Source: a virus. Taken from it: a stretch of 33,852 bases of DNA. The notes under the pieces were generated by a model, which saw nothing but the letters and a program-made list of their open reading frames with translations, was not told the DNA's origin and did not search any database. Location: positions 1 to 33,852 of IMG/VR virus record IMGVR_UViG_3300031758_000292, one strand, 5' to 3'. Both the position numbers and the translations under genes were made by a program. Below are positions 16,504 to 25,138 of this stretch, piece after piece; within the stretch, counting starts at the first letter, position 1, and every line of letters begins with the position of its first letter.

Positions 16504-17154
16504 TTAAAATTCTCCAGCATCTGGACCCAATGAAGAAGATGCTTCTAAAGCTGCTAATCTATTAGCTACTGAACCACTAAATGCTAATACATCTCCAATT
16601 CCATAAAGTGAACCACTAAAACCATTTGTAGTTGTAAAAGTTCCTCTAACTTCCTCATTGTATCTAAATTCAACTGCGGTAGGAGTAGTTGCTACTTTAT
16701 AAAGAGAGCCACTACCTTGTATAAATCCGATTGTTCCTGCAAATGGTTCCGAATTGAAATCGAAATCATCGGGTCTCATTGAAGCAGTGATACCCGTCAA
16801 TCCACCACCAAAACCTACATAAGCAGATGCTGATACAATAGATGCGGATACTGCTCCTGCAATATCAATATCACCATTGCCAACAATATCTCTAGTTACA
16901 AATAAATCCTGTCCAATGTTTGCATCAAAATCAATACTAGCTTCACCAAATGAACCAGTTCCAGTCAATGTTATTGAACCAGTGGTAATCGAATTGGTAG
17001 TAACTAATGTTTGAATTGATTGTGAAGAACCCGATTTATGTAAATAAACTTTACCATCATATACGTTTACACCTAACTCACCTACTAATAGAGAGCCAGT
17101 ATCAGGAACTTTTCCTGCTATGAGCGACCGTTTTTGTAATATTTTTTGAGCCAT
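16504..17154 (-). CDS. Short fibre protein, Mtd-like N-terminus (216 aa)
   Basis: It opens MAQKILQKRSLIAGKVPDTG, then SLLVGELGVNVYDGKVYLHK, matching its neighbour at 15615-16415. It then has TNSITTGSITLTGTGSFGEA and a YVGFGGGLTGITASMRPDDF segment, and ends with a short helical stretch (RLAALEASSSLG). It lacks the shaft repeats of the larger fibres. A duplication of one ancestral gene is the simplest origin for the pair. A perfect-palindrome terminator follows it, and a GC-rich terminator precedes it, so it may be transcribed as its own unit. Confidence 0.77.
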   Translation of the reverse strand: MAQKILQKRSLIAGKVPDTGSLLVGELGVNVYDGKVYLHKSGSSQSIQTLVTTNSITTGSITLTGTGSFGEASIDFDANIGQDLFVTRDIVGNGDIDIAGAVSASIVSASAYVGFGGGLTGITASMRPDDFDFNSEPFAGTIGFIQGSGSLYKVATTPTAVEFRYNEEVRGTFTTTNGFSGSLYGIGDVLAFSGSVANRLAALEASSSLGPDAGEF

Positions 17155-17185
17155 TATGATTGATGTTTTTTGTTCATTTATAATT

Positions 17186-17216
17186 TTAAAAACCCCCCTC
17201 TTTGGAAGGGGGGTTT
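17186..17216 (-). terminator. GC-rich intrinsic terminator after the 871-aa fibre
   Basis: Stem 17190-17199 with 17207-17216 (six C-G pairs plus A-T pairs, 7-nt loop) ends in TTTTT on the minus strand, just past the fibre stop codon. It is among the few GC-rich stretches in the window. Confidence 0.88.
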
Positions 17217-17221
17217 AGTAT

Positions 17222-19837
17222 TTAGAATGAACCACCATCAATTGTGTTACTCATTACAAAATCAGTGCCATCCCATTGTAGTAAATCTCCAGCTACACTT
17301 GCGGTTGGAACTAAATCCAAATTACCATTTGTGTTTCGGAATGCCACTCGTTTAGAACTTCCTGCTGCCGAACCCAAATTAAAGGATGCGGTAACCGCAG
17401 GTGCAATTAATGCTACCGATGAAGTAAATGATGTAGATGAATGTTGATAAACAAAATTTGCATTTGCTCCAGCGATTTCTATACCAGCGCCATCTGCCGT
17501 TGCCGATGATGTTGAACCACTTGCTAATGTAATTAATTTATCTTCTACTATTAATGTTGCAGTGTTTAATGTTACAGTATTACCTTGTACTACTAAATCA
17601 CCACCTACTACTACATCACCTGTCGTTGTTACTTTTGCAAATGTTACATTATTGCCAGTACCTACTCCTTGTATTGTTCCAGTTCCTTCTAATGTATCTA
17701 ATCTACTATCTACTGAAGAACTGAATGTTGTTCCAAAAGATGAAGTAAATGAGTTGATATTCGTAATAGAAATATCTACACTAGCTGATTTCGAATTTAA
17801 GTTAGTGATAGAAACACTAGCAGCGGATGCCGATGAAATCAATGAACCACTAACTACGCCGATTTCAGTCAATCTCGTATCAACGCTTGCAGTATAAGTT
17901 GCTAAAGTTGAATTTTGAGTTAATTGAGAACCACTAAATGTGTTTAAGTTTGTTATTGAAATATTAGCAGCGGATGCGGAACTAATTAATGAACCACTTA
18001 CTGTTGCTAATGCAGTATTTTGAGTTAATTGAGAACCACTAAATGAATTTAATGCGTCAATTGATACTTGCTGTGATGCAGAGGATGAGTTTAATGCAGT
18101 TACCGAAGTATTTACACTTGCACTAAATGTATTTAAGTTTGTTATAGAAACTCCTTGTGAATCATTTGTAGTTTTTGCTGCCGAAGCTGAAGCAATTAAA
18201 CTTCCACTAACTACTCCTATTTCCGTTAATCTAGTTTCAACTGAAGCAGTGTAGGTTGCTAAAGTTGAATTTTGAGTTAATTGAGAAGATGTAAATGAGT
18301 TTAAGTTTGTTATGGAAACTCCAACACCAGAACCTACGTTTGCAACTACTTCTGCGATTGATGCGGATACTGAACCACTAAATGAACTAAAGTTTGTAGT
18401 TTGAGTTACATCAATTTGAGATGAACCACTCACTACTCCGTTAGTTGCGTTTAATGTTCCAACACTCAATGAACCTGTTACGATTACATCACCTGCTACT
18501 GAAATACTTGTCGTACCATTCTGTGTGATAATGGAACTTCCAATGTGGTCTTCACCAAGCGCAACCATAATTTTACCAGCTGTCAATACGGTTTCATCAC
18601 CCAATGAACCAGTATTGATTGGACCGTATATTAGTACTGCGGAATTGGCAACTTCTGTTGAACTTGAAGGTCTAACTGAAACCCAATGGTCTCTTAATGA
18701 ATCCCAATAAAGTGAACCTGTAGCTTGAGTTGAACCAGAATCAATTACATCGATACCTGCAAATCTAATTGCTGGGGTTGAGGTGTTCAATACGATTGTA
18801 TTATCACCTAATTGTAATACACTCGCAGTTACATTTAGAAGTGATGATGAACCATAAACAACTAAATCTTGTGTAATATATAATGAACCAGTAATTACTT
18901 GTGTTCCATTAAATACATTACCACTATCAGTTCTTGCATAAGAACCACTATCTGCTTCAATTGCATCTAATCTTTGTTCGTGATTTGATGCAGTTGCGAT
19001 TAATGAACCTGTGATGGTTGCTAATGCAGTATTTTGAGTTAATTGAGAACCACTAAATGAGTTTAAGTTTGTTATTGAAACACTAGCTGCACTTGCAGAT
19101 GAAATCAATGAACCACTAACAACTCCGATTTCAGTAAATCTAGTTTGAGCGGATTCAGTAAATGAGTTTATGTTACTAACTGAAGTATTTAAACTTGCAG
19201 TTGTAGAATTCAAATTAGTTATTGAAACGTTTTGAGAATCATTTGTAGTTTTAGCTGCTGATGCGGATGCTATTAAACTTCCACTTACAACGCCAACTTC
19301 TGTTAATCGTGTTTCAACGGAACCTGTATAAGTTGCTAACGTACCATCTTTTTCTAATTGAGAAGAACTGAATGAATTTAGTGCTCCTAAACTAACTAAA
19401 GTACTACCACTAAAAGTATTTAATGCCGCTACAGATGTACCAATTGCACCACTACCAATTGATGCACTTAATGCGTTGATTGATGATGCAACCGATGAAC
19501 TAAAGTTACTAATGTTACCTGTTAAATCAGGAATATCATTGGCTCCTTCACCCAACAAATATAAGGTAGAACTACCACTTGCGTAGTAAGGAACTCCTTT
19601 TACTAATCCGTTGTAAGTACCAGCCGCAAATGTATTTGGTGCTGCGTTTCCTACGAGAAATCTATTTACCGCTTGTACCTGTCCATTTTCTGGAACTGCA
19701 AATACAATCGATGCACCATTCGTTACCGTAAGGTTAGATGAGCCTGAAGCAATTACTAATTCACCTTTCTGTAAGGATGATGTTACTGCGGATAGGGCTT
19801 CTAAACTACCGCGTCTGTGTTTAATGATTTGTGCCAT
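17222..19837 (-). CDS. Repetitive tail fibre protein (871 aa)
   Basis: The N-terminus MAQIIKHRRGSLEALSAVTS, SLQKGELVIASGSS follows the fibre pattern. The body is made of repeats of about 30-40 residues such as NSFSGSQLTQNTALATITGS, then LISSASAAKTTNDSQ, with hydrophobic spacing suited to a coiled coil. In the middle is the shared module AGIDVIDSGSTQATGSLYWD with GPINTGSLGDETVLTAGKIM. Near the C-terminus another common fibre module reads VVQGNTVTLNTATLIVEDKL (I/V-rich) with a following ADGAGIEIAG. It ends DLLQWDGTDFVMSNTIDGGS. Near-identical DNA repeats are shared with the other fibre genes. There is no S74 domain. It is probably a trimeric fibre shaft or a side fibre. Confidence 0.83.
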   Translation of the reverse strand: MAQIIKHRRGSLEALSAVTSSLQKGELVIASGSSNLTVTNGASIVFAVPENGQVQAVNRFLVGNAAPNTFAAGTYNGLVKGVPYYASGSSTLYLLGEGANDIPDLTGNISNFSSSVASSINALSASIGSGAIGTSVAALNTFSGSTLVSLGALNSFSSSQLEKDGTLATYTGSVETRLTEVGVVSGSLIASASAAKTTNDSQNVSITNLNSTTASLNTSVSNINSFTESAQTRFTEIGVVSGSLISSASAASVSITNLNSFSGSQLTQNTALATITGSLIATASNHEQRLDAIEADSGSYARTDSGNVFNGTQVITGSLYITQDLVVYGSSSLLNVTASVLQLGDNTIVLNTSTPAIRFAGIDVIDSGSTQATGSLYWDSLRDHWVSVRPSSSTEVANSAVLIYGPINTGSLGDETVLTAGKIMVALGEDHIGSSIITQNGTTSISVAGDVIVTGSLSVGTLNATNGVVSGSSQIDVTQTTNFSSFSGSVSASIAEVVANVGSGVGVSITNLNSFTSSQLTQNSTLATYTASVETRLTEIGVVSGSLIASASAAKTTNDSQGVSITNLNTFSASVNTSVTALNSSSASQQVSIDALNSFSGSQLTQNTALATVSGSLISSASAANISITNLNTFSGSQLTQNSTLATYTASVDTRLTEIGVVSGSLISSASAASVSITNLNSKSASVDISITNINSFTSSFGTTFSSSVDSRLDTLEGTGTIQGVGTGNNVTFAKVTTTGDVVVGGDLVVQGNTVTLNTATLIVEDKLITLASGSTSSATADGAGIEIAGANANFVYQHSSTSFTSSVALIAPAVTASFNLGSAAGSSKRVAFRNTNGNLDLVPTASVAGDLLQWDGTDFVMSNTIDGGSF

Positions 19838-19882
19838 ATTGTGTTGGTTAATCCCTTTTTGATTTAATTACGATTATACTTT

Positions 19883-19891
19883 AATAAATAT
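19883..19891 (-). promoter_or_regulatory. ATATTTATT element upstream of the 871-aa fibre
   Basis: Weaker copy (last base T), 45 bases before the start codon in a 102-base gap. No clear terminator was seen in the same gap. Confidence 0.35.
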
Positions 19892-19939
19892 GTTTTTTTT
19901 TACGAACCGAATGTTTCGCATGTTACATTTATATTTTTT

Positions 19940-20359
19940 TTACCATTCACCCATGTCGATGTTAATGTTTGATTGGGATAAGGTAAGTTCTGCATCTGTT
20001 GCAAATGTATTATCCAACGATGCGGTGAATTGGTTAATAGATGCGGAATGTTGGTTCAATGGATTTAATATATCAATTACTTGTGATGAACCAGAAACTA
20101 ATGTTGGTCTATTTAGTATATTTTCATATTCTATTGATGATGCCTGTGTTCCACCAACTACTCTAGAACCTGTGAGACTTCCCGTAGTATCTGATAATAC
20201 AACTTGTGCCGATGAAGATATAACTCCTTCGGGTAATACTGCACCAACTTCCGATGTAATAACATTAATTACAGATTGCGAAAAATCGTTACCAACTTGT
20301 GCCGCCGTATTTAATGCCGAACCACTTTCTATTTGTTTTAATCTTATAAAGTTTGCCAT
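19940..20359 (-). CDS. Small fibre-like protein (139 aa)
   Basis: It opens MANFIRLKQIESGSALNTAA and contains the array's SGSSQV motif (PTLVSGSSQVIDILNPLNQH) and an ENILNRPTLVSGSSQ block also found in the 1513-aa fibre (ANVLNKPTLVSGSSQ). The second half is a short coiled-coil-like stretch. It looks like a truncated or minimal fibre: N-terminal attachment region plus one repeat, without a tip domain. A copy of AGATATTTATA ends only 4 bases before its ATG, closer than any other. No alternative downstream start exists, and the N-terminus matches its paralogues. Confidence 0.72.
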   Translation of the reverse strand: MANFIRLKQIESGSALNTAAQVGNDFSQSVINVITSEVGAVLPEGVISSSAQVVLSDTTGSLTGSRVVGGTQASSIEYENILNRPTLVSGSSQVIDILNPLNQHSASINQFTASLDNTFATDAELTLSQSNINIDMGEW

Positions 20360-20363
20360 ATCC

Positions 20364-20374
20364 TATAAATATCT
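20364..20374 (-). promoter_or_regulatory. AGATATTTATA element 4 bases before a start codon
   Basis: If it is a -10-like element, transcription would start at or inside the ATG, implying a leaderless message; otherwise the motif acts in RNA. Confidence 0.5.
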
Positions 20375-20408
20375 TTCTTTATTATAATCCGTTTATTCAA
20401 TTTTTTTA

Positions 20409-21803
20409 TTATGCAAATCTAGGAGATAAGAAATTATATTGTTGTTGTATTTCGTTCAATGATAATTTTCTATTATATAAATACAAATTAGCCAAATATC
20501 CCCAAGGTTGACTAACTACATCATTATTACCCCAACCCCAATGAATATTTCCACCTACACCTTGTGCAATTGAATTTCCCACTTGTGAACCATTTATATA
20601 AAATGTTTGGGATGAATTATCACCAACTACTGCAAATTGAGTCCAAACTTCTTGAAATGCCGATGCATCGTATCCTGAACTTCTGAATGCAGTATCCCAA
20701 TAACCCAATATACTTCCACCATTTGAAATAGTAATCGGTGTATATCTTGGTGAACTTGTATAAAGTAATGTTCTAAATCCAGAATTATTATTTATCAATC
20801 TTGTCCAAGTAATGTATGTGTATCCCGTTGTTGGTAGGGTTGGACCTGTTCCGTTTACTGCAACTCTATTATTTCCGGTTGTGCAATCAAAACATTTTAC
20901 ACCATTTAATGTAGTAAATGTTGCACCTATCATTGTATGATTATACGAATTAGTTAAATCATAAACAGTTGTTCCACTACCAGGATAACTTGTTGAATTA
21001 TTTGCATCTAATTGAATTAACAATCCATCGGTGGTTAAATTAGGAAGTGTTGATACGGTAGAATTATAATTAGATAATATCTGTGCATCGGTTAGAGCAG
21101 AATTATATACTCTCATTATACCAAATCTACCATCGAAATTAGTTCCATCACCTTGACTTGTAGAATCTGCAAAACCAAAATTCATATAAAATGCCATAGA
21201 ACTATTCATTGGTGAATCCCATGCTACATTTACCGAACCTTTATATACACCATCGATATATCCTTTACATACCGAACCATTATAAGTTAAAACTATTTGA
21301 TGCCATTGATTAAATGAAACTGCACCTATGTTGCCACTTGATGTTACTATACCACCATTCCAAAATCCAACTTCTAAATTACCACCAACTATTTCTATTG
21401 CGGAATGGTGATATGATGTGTTTGGACTTGTACTATTATTGTACTGAACTAATACTCCATTATTGGTTGGATATACCCATAATTCTACTGAATGGGTTTC
21501 ATTAGCCGATGTTATTAGTGAACTTAAATTTGGTGTTGTTATATAATCATCAACAAAGGTAAAATAATTACCAGTCCAAGTTGGAGAACCTGTAATTGTT
21601 CCATTTCTACTATTACCACTTATATCAATAATAGTTACCCCACTACCATTATATGATGCCGTATTAAATGTGTTATAATGTAAAAGTAAATTTTGAGTAA
21701 CTACTGCAGATGTAGTTGGCCATATTTGATTATTATTCAAAAATGCTTTTGTTGCACTTACTCCGTTAAATTTTATATCGGTTGCATTTCCAAATACTGG
21801 CAT
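20409..21803 (-). CDS. Adhesin with two LamG/concanavalin-like domains (464 aa)
   Basis: The N-terminus (residues 1-35: MPVFGNATDIKFNGVSATKA, then FLNNNQIWP) is a short beta motif common in phage structural proteins. Two LamG domains follow. The first spans about 36-250 (LLLHYNTFNTASYNGSG, then the HSVELWVYPT strand and GYIDGVYKGSV). The second spans about 255-464 (GLLIQLDANNSTSYPGSGTT, VYDLT, later TFYINGSQVGNSI). Each ends with an 'LYLYNRKLSLNEIQQQYN'-type strand and helix, usual for LamG. Such domains bind carbohydrate, so this is a candidate receptor-binding protein. It starts 3 bases after the 291-aa gene and is in the same transcript. The LamG of the Hint-domain adhesin is related. Confidence 0.85.
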   Translation of the reverse strand: MPVFGNATDIKFNGVSATKAFLNNNQIWPTTSAVVTQNLLLHYNTFNTASYNGSGVTIIDISGNSRNGTITGSPTWTGNYFTFVDDYITTPNLSSLITSANETHSVELWVYPTNNGVLVQYNNSTSPNTSYHHSAIEIVGGNLEVGFWNGGIVTSSGNIGAVSFNQWHQIVLTYNGSVCKGYIDGVYKGSVNVAWDSPMNSSMAFYMNFGFADSTSQGDGTNFDGRFGIMRVYNSALTDAQILSNYNSTVSTLPNLTTDGLLIQLDANNSTSYPGSGTTVYDLTNSYNHTMIGATFTTLNGVKCFDCTTGNNRVAVNGTGPTLPTTGYTYITWTRLINNNSGFRTLLYTSSPRYTPITISNGGSILGYWDTAFRSSGYDASAFQEVWTQFAVVGDNSSQTFYINGSQVGNSIAQGVGGNIHWGWGNNDVVSQPWGYLANLYLYNRKLSLNEIQQQYNFLSPRFA

Positions 21804-21806
21804 AAC

Positions 21807-22682
21807 TTATCCTATTATAATGTAAAGAGTTCCACTTACGGGTGTCAATGCTGCGTATGAAGCCGATGTTATGGTTTGTATTGATGCTACATTTGATGAA
21901 CTAACAAAACTAGCACTCAATGCATATCTTGTATCAAATGAAGATGTTAATTGTGATGAACCACTAATTACACTATCTCCACCAATTGTTAAATATCTTG
22001 CATCGTATGATGAAGTTAATTGAGATGAAGAACTTATTGCTCCACTTAAACTTGTCAAAAATGAACCCGTTTCACTTTCAGTAATCCAACTACCACTTAC
22101 ACTCTCAATTGCATTTAATCTATTTACTAAACTACCAGTCGAAATACTTGCAGTATATTCATTAAAAGAAGATGTAGTTACTAAATGTGTTAAACTTTGT
22201 TCGTTTGTTGCTGCAATAATTCTATTATCTACCGATGCACTAAATGTATCAAATGAACTGGTTTGTAATCTAGCATTTATTCCGTTTGTAAATGCAGTAT
22301 TTAGTGTAGATTGTGAAGATGTAAATGAATTCAATGAACTTATATCTACTGATTCGGATATAAACCCAAATGATGTTATTTGTGCAGATGAAGATATAGT
22401 TCCCGTTGGTATCGTTACCGATGAACTAATAAATCCAAATGCGGTTATTTGTGCAGATGAACTTATAACACTTCTACCTTTTGATTCAAACGAAGATGTT
22501 ACAGATTCTAACGATGTTAATCTATCTCTATCTAATATATTTACTCTCGATGTAACTGCGTCTGCAAGAACATCCAATTCTATTCTATAAGTTGTACCAC
22601 CATCTACACCAACAATTGTTGTATCTAATGATGCGGATGGTAGTGGAGTTAATTCTAGTATTCTTTTTCTTACGTTTGCCAT
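21807..22682 (-). CDS. Fibre protein with SSAQI/SGSSQL repeats (291 aa)
   Basis: The N-terminus reads MANVRKRILELTPLPSASLD, then TTIVGVDGGTTYRIELDVLA. The middle has repeated 'ISSSAQITAFGFISSSVTIP'-type blocks (residues about 70-115) and SGSSQLTSSFDTRYA repeats that match the array vocabulary. It ends TITSASYAALTPVSGTLYII, a strand-rich tail. It is placed between the tail-completion genes and the LamG adhesin, with 3-base spacing on both sides, so it is translated from the same message as both. It may link the fibre array to the baseplate or tail; this is inference from order only. Confidence 0.75.
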   Translation of the reverse strand: MANVRKRILELTPLPSASLDTTIVGVDGGTTYRIELDVLADAVTSRVNILDRDRLTSLESVTSSFESKGRSVISSSAQITAFGFISSSVTIPTGTISSSAQITSFGFISESVDISSLNSFTSSQSTLNTAFTNGINARLQTSSFDTFSASVDNRIIAATNEQSLTHLVTTSSFNEYTASISTGSLVNRLNAIESVSGSWITESETGSFLTSLSGAISSSSQLTSSYDARYLTIGGDSVISGSSQLTSSFDTRYALSASFVSSSNVASIQTITSASYAALTPVSGTLYIIIG

Positions 22683-22685
22683 TTA

Positions 22686-23240
22686 TTATATTATTATATC
22701 TAAACCATCTTCGGTTGTTATGATAAAATTATCTTCAGTTGCAATTGGAATATCTACCAATTTACCTATAACATATATATCGTTTATTGTTATGGAATCA
22801 TAATCTATATAATTATCTAATAATGTGATTACCACATTGTTTCCAACTTCTTTAACAGTGTAATGTCCTGGTAAATGTAATCCATAAACTAATATCTCAA
22901 AATTTTCAGGAGATGCTCCTTCAGTTCCATAATCCAATGCTACATTATAAATCGTAAGAGTTCCAAAACCAGTATTATCAAAAGCATCTATTAGTCTTGA
23001 TACCACCCTTCCACTAAATTGTAAAATTTCATTATGAAATTCTGATATTTTTGTTTTATTATTTACTAATTTAGTTGGGTTTGGATTGGATTTAGAATTT
23101 GAATTAAATTTATTTGTAGTCGGTGATTCTATATTCAACAAGCTACCTGTGATGTATAACTCATCATTTAAATTATTAGGATTTATTTTTGGTATAATCC
23201 TATTTAATTTTTTCGCATTTGAATTAAATCTATTAAGCAT
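22686..23240 (-). CDS. Structural protein with C-terminal beta domain shared with two upstream genes (184 aa)
   Basis: Function not recognised. Residues 1-60 are Asn/Lys/Ser-rich (MLNRFNSNAKKLNRIIPKIN) and probably flexible. Residues about 114-165 (EILVYGLHLPGHYTVKEVGN, NVVITLLDN, then NDIYVIGKL) form a beta domain like the ends of the two upstream genes and like the 'vyvNG....dYtv...itl....gD.I.v' domain common in phage tail proteins. Its start overlaps the end of the 109-aa gene by 8 bases, so translation is probably coupled. The context points to a tail or baseplate attachment role. Confidence 0.7.
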   Translation of the reverse strand: MLNRFNSNAKKLNRIIPKINPNNLNDELYITGSLLNIESPTTNKFNSNSKSNPNPTKLVNNKTKISEFHNEILQFSGRVVSRLIDAFDNTGFGTLTIYNVALDYGTEGASPENFEILVYGLHLPGHYTVKEVGNNVVITLLDNYIDYDSITINDIYVIGKLVDIPIATEDNFIITTEDGLDIII

Positions 23241-23562
23241 ATTGTTCTATATCACCTGTTACTTCAATATAATCATCGTCATCCAACTCAAATTCAAAAT
23301 TATTTTTTATAAATTTGATTAGTATCCCTTCACTTCCTTGCTCTACTATATAATCGTTTGCAGAAATATATTGAGTGTTAATTATTACTCTCAATCTATC
23401 CTGCATTGCTCTGTATTCTATTTCTCTTAATAACTCAACAAATCTCCAACCTTTTGCTTCCCATATCGAATATGTAGGATGATTTAAATCCTTTGGAGTC
23501 AATTCAGGATCACCTAATTTTCTACTAATTTTTTGAGTTATATCTAAAAGGCTTCTCTTCAT
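23233..23562 (-). CDS. Small tail-associated protein (109 aa) with the shared C-terminal beta domain
   Basis: The N-terminal half (MKRSLLDITQKISRKLGDPE, then IWEAKGWRFVELLREIEYRA) is charged and mainly helical. The C-terminal half (residues 58-109, RVIINTQYISANDYIVEQGS, then LIKFIKNNFEFEL and DDYIEVTGDIEQ) matches the last 50 residues of the gp15-like protein upstream. Start and stop codons overlap (TAATG) with that upstream gene, and its own end overlaps the next gene by 8 bases, so the three are probably translationally coupled. No family assignment is possible from reading alone. Confidence 0.7.
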   Translation of the reverse strand: MKRSLLDITQKISRKLGDPELTPKDLNHPTYSIWEAKGWRFVELLREIEYRAMQDRLRVIINTQYISANDYIVEQGSEGILIKFIKNNFEFELDDDDYIEVTGDIEQYA

Positions 23563-24677
23563 TACACATTTATAAATTTACCTGTTATGGAAATTTCATC
23601 ACCGCTATCAACTTCAAATCCTAAATTTGCTTGAATAAAATTAATAATTAAAGATGATGATGTTATACTGATAGAAAAGTGTGTATTATGATAATATCTT
23701 GTACCATTTATATAAACTTTAATATCGTATGTATTATCACCAACGGTTATACCACCAGTAACTACGGATGTTAAAGCAGCTGGAGTTTTTATTAGTTTTA
23801 TTCCAGCAAATGTAATCGTATTAGATGCTATTGGATTTTGTATTTTACTATTATTTAAAGAAAGAAAATCAATCAAATCTTTATTATCATAATATGGTGA
23901 TGGTGTAGTTAATATACCTTCCAATCTACCAGTCCCACTTGTTACATCCGTTTCAGTTGATACCACCACTCTTTTCGTAGAAAATGATTTTTTAGTAGTA
24001 TCTTCTCCATCAAATTTTTCAGGAAGTAAATGAGCTTTAACTGATAAACTAAATTCAATTCTGTTAACTCTTTCAGTACCATCCCCAACTTCGTTTATTA
24101 CATTAAAATCTCCTAAACTAGTTCTAAATTGAAACCCATTTTTATCTCCCCAATATGTACCTGTGTATTGTAATTGTTCTATTACAGAATTTAAATGCTC
24201 TATATAAGAAGTCCAAACCATACAATCGTAGTTTAGTTCTACATATTCTGGCATTTGAATTTTATATATTTCATACTTTGGTTGAGAATTATTTCCCAAT
24301 AATGTAAATCTATCATATCTATTATCTTTTGAGTATTTTGTGATACCCTGATATGTTACATGCCGATTTTGCATTGGCATAGCATCATCTTTTGCAATAG
24401 ATGTTCTACGAATCATCATAATCGGTAATTGAAGTTTACCGTTTGCATCTCTGAAAACTCCCTGTCTCCTTGCTCCATTCCATCGTTCGGAATTACCATA
24501 TATGACAGGTATTTTTAAAGCTTTACCATTATCATCTAATGTAGGTAATGCAGTATCCTCCAAATAAGACATCATAGCATAATCAATATCAAATAAAGAT
24601 ATCGATTGTCTTAATTCTCCTTTTTCCTTTTTAGTTTGAAGAATTCTCTCCTGTTTTCTTAATGGGTTTGTAGACAT
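23562..24677 (-). CDS. 15: Tail sheath stabiliser/completion protein, gp15-like, with C-terminal extension (371 aa)
   Basis: Compared with T4 gp15 (272 aa), the order of features fits: FDIDYAMMSYLEDTA near residue 30, KIPVIYGNSERW (gp15 has a 'I.VPI.Y....' strand here), PIMMIRRTSIAKDDAM, MPEYVELNYDCMVWTSYIEH followed by LNSVIEQL, FQFRTSLGDFN, and RVNRIEFSLSVKAHLLPE. In T4 this protein caps the sheath and tube and joins the tail to the neck. Residues about 321-371 are an added beta domain also present in the next two genes. It follows the gp14-like gene by 4 bases. I am fairly confident of a tail-completion role, less of strict gp15 orthology. Confidence 0.68.
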   Translation of the reverse strand: MSTNPLRKQERILQTKKEKGELRQSISLFDIDYAMMSYLEDTALPTLDDNGKALKIPVIYGNSERWNGARRQGVFRDANGKLQLPIMMIRRTSIAKDDAMPMQNRHVTYQGITKYSKDNRYDRFTLLGNNSQPKYEIYKIQMPEYVELNYDCMVWTSYIEHLNSVIEQLQYTGTYWGDKNGFQFRTSLGDFNVINEVGDGTERVNRIEFSLSVKAHLLPEKFDGEDTTKKSFSTKRVVVSTETDVTSGTGRLEGILTTPSPYYDNKDLIDFLSLNNSKIQNPIASNTITFAGIKLIKTPAALTSVVTGGITVGDNTYDIKVYINGTRYYHNTHFSISITSSSLIINFIQANLGFEVDSGDEISITGKFINV

Positions 24678-24681
24678 ATTT

Positions 24682-25137
24682 TTATGTTATTCTCTTTTCA
24701 ATATTAAGATTAGATTTGCTTACTAAAAATGCAAAACATACTATACTATAAGTATTATTAGGTAAGCCACCAATAAATTGTACTTCATTCATATTACCTA
24801 TTTCATAATACTGATTATCAAAATAAACAACATCACCTATTTCAGGATGTATATTTCGTTCTTCTAACAATCCTCTATCGAATTTAAATACAACATCTTG
24901 GTTTGTATCAGGTCCAAATCCTTCATATAGAGCCGATTCGGGTTCTTTATCAATTAATGCGTATAGTTCTACGCCAGTATGCCAGGTTTTATTTAATGCT
25001 TCACCATAGATATTTACCTTCGTTTCGTTCAAATTTATTTTGTATAAAACGACAGTATTTTCTATGACAGTATCAACCAATTCTCTGGCTATACTTTTGA
25101 AAAAATCAATATCTCTACCTAATAAAAACTTTGGCAT
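24682..25137 (-). CDS. 14: Neck protein, gp14-like (151 aa)
   Basis: Key stretch PEIGDVVYFDNQYYEIGNMN, then EVQFIGGLPNNTYSIVCFAF (residues about 96-135) parallels the 'P.eGDliYf....fEI..v' block of T4 gp14. The N-terminus contains RELVDTVIENTVVLYKINL. At 151 aa it is much shorter than T4 gp14 (256 aa), as in several distant T4-like phages. It starts 1 base after the gene for the 402-aa neck protein ends and precedes the gp15-like gene by 4 bases, so order and coupling also support a gp13-gp14-gp15 cluster. The protein would form part of the neck joining head and tail. Confidence 0.6.
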   Translation of the reverse strand: MPKFLLGRDIDFFKSIARELVDTVIENTVVLYKINLNETKVNIYGEALNKTWHTGVELYALIDKEPESALYEGFGPDTNQDVVFKFDRGLLEERNIHPEIGDVVYFDNQYYEIGNMNEVQFIGGLPNNTYSIVCFAFLVSKSNLNIEKRIT

Positions 25138-25138
25138 A

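Noticed and set aside
19895-19925. Hairpin ACGAACCGAATGTTTCG as a terminator
   Set aside because: Short bulged stem and, on the coding strand, followed by A rather than T; the needed tail is absent.
19890-20387. 165-aa plus-strand open frame spanning a gap and the 139-aa gene
   Set aside because: It crosses an intergenic region with the motif and reads antisense to a fibre gene with the family's N-terminus; no recognisable protein features.
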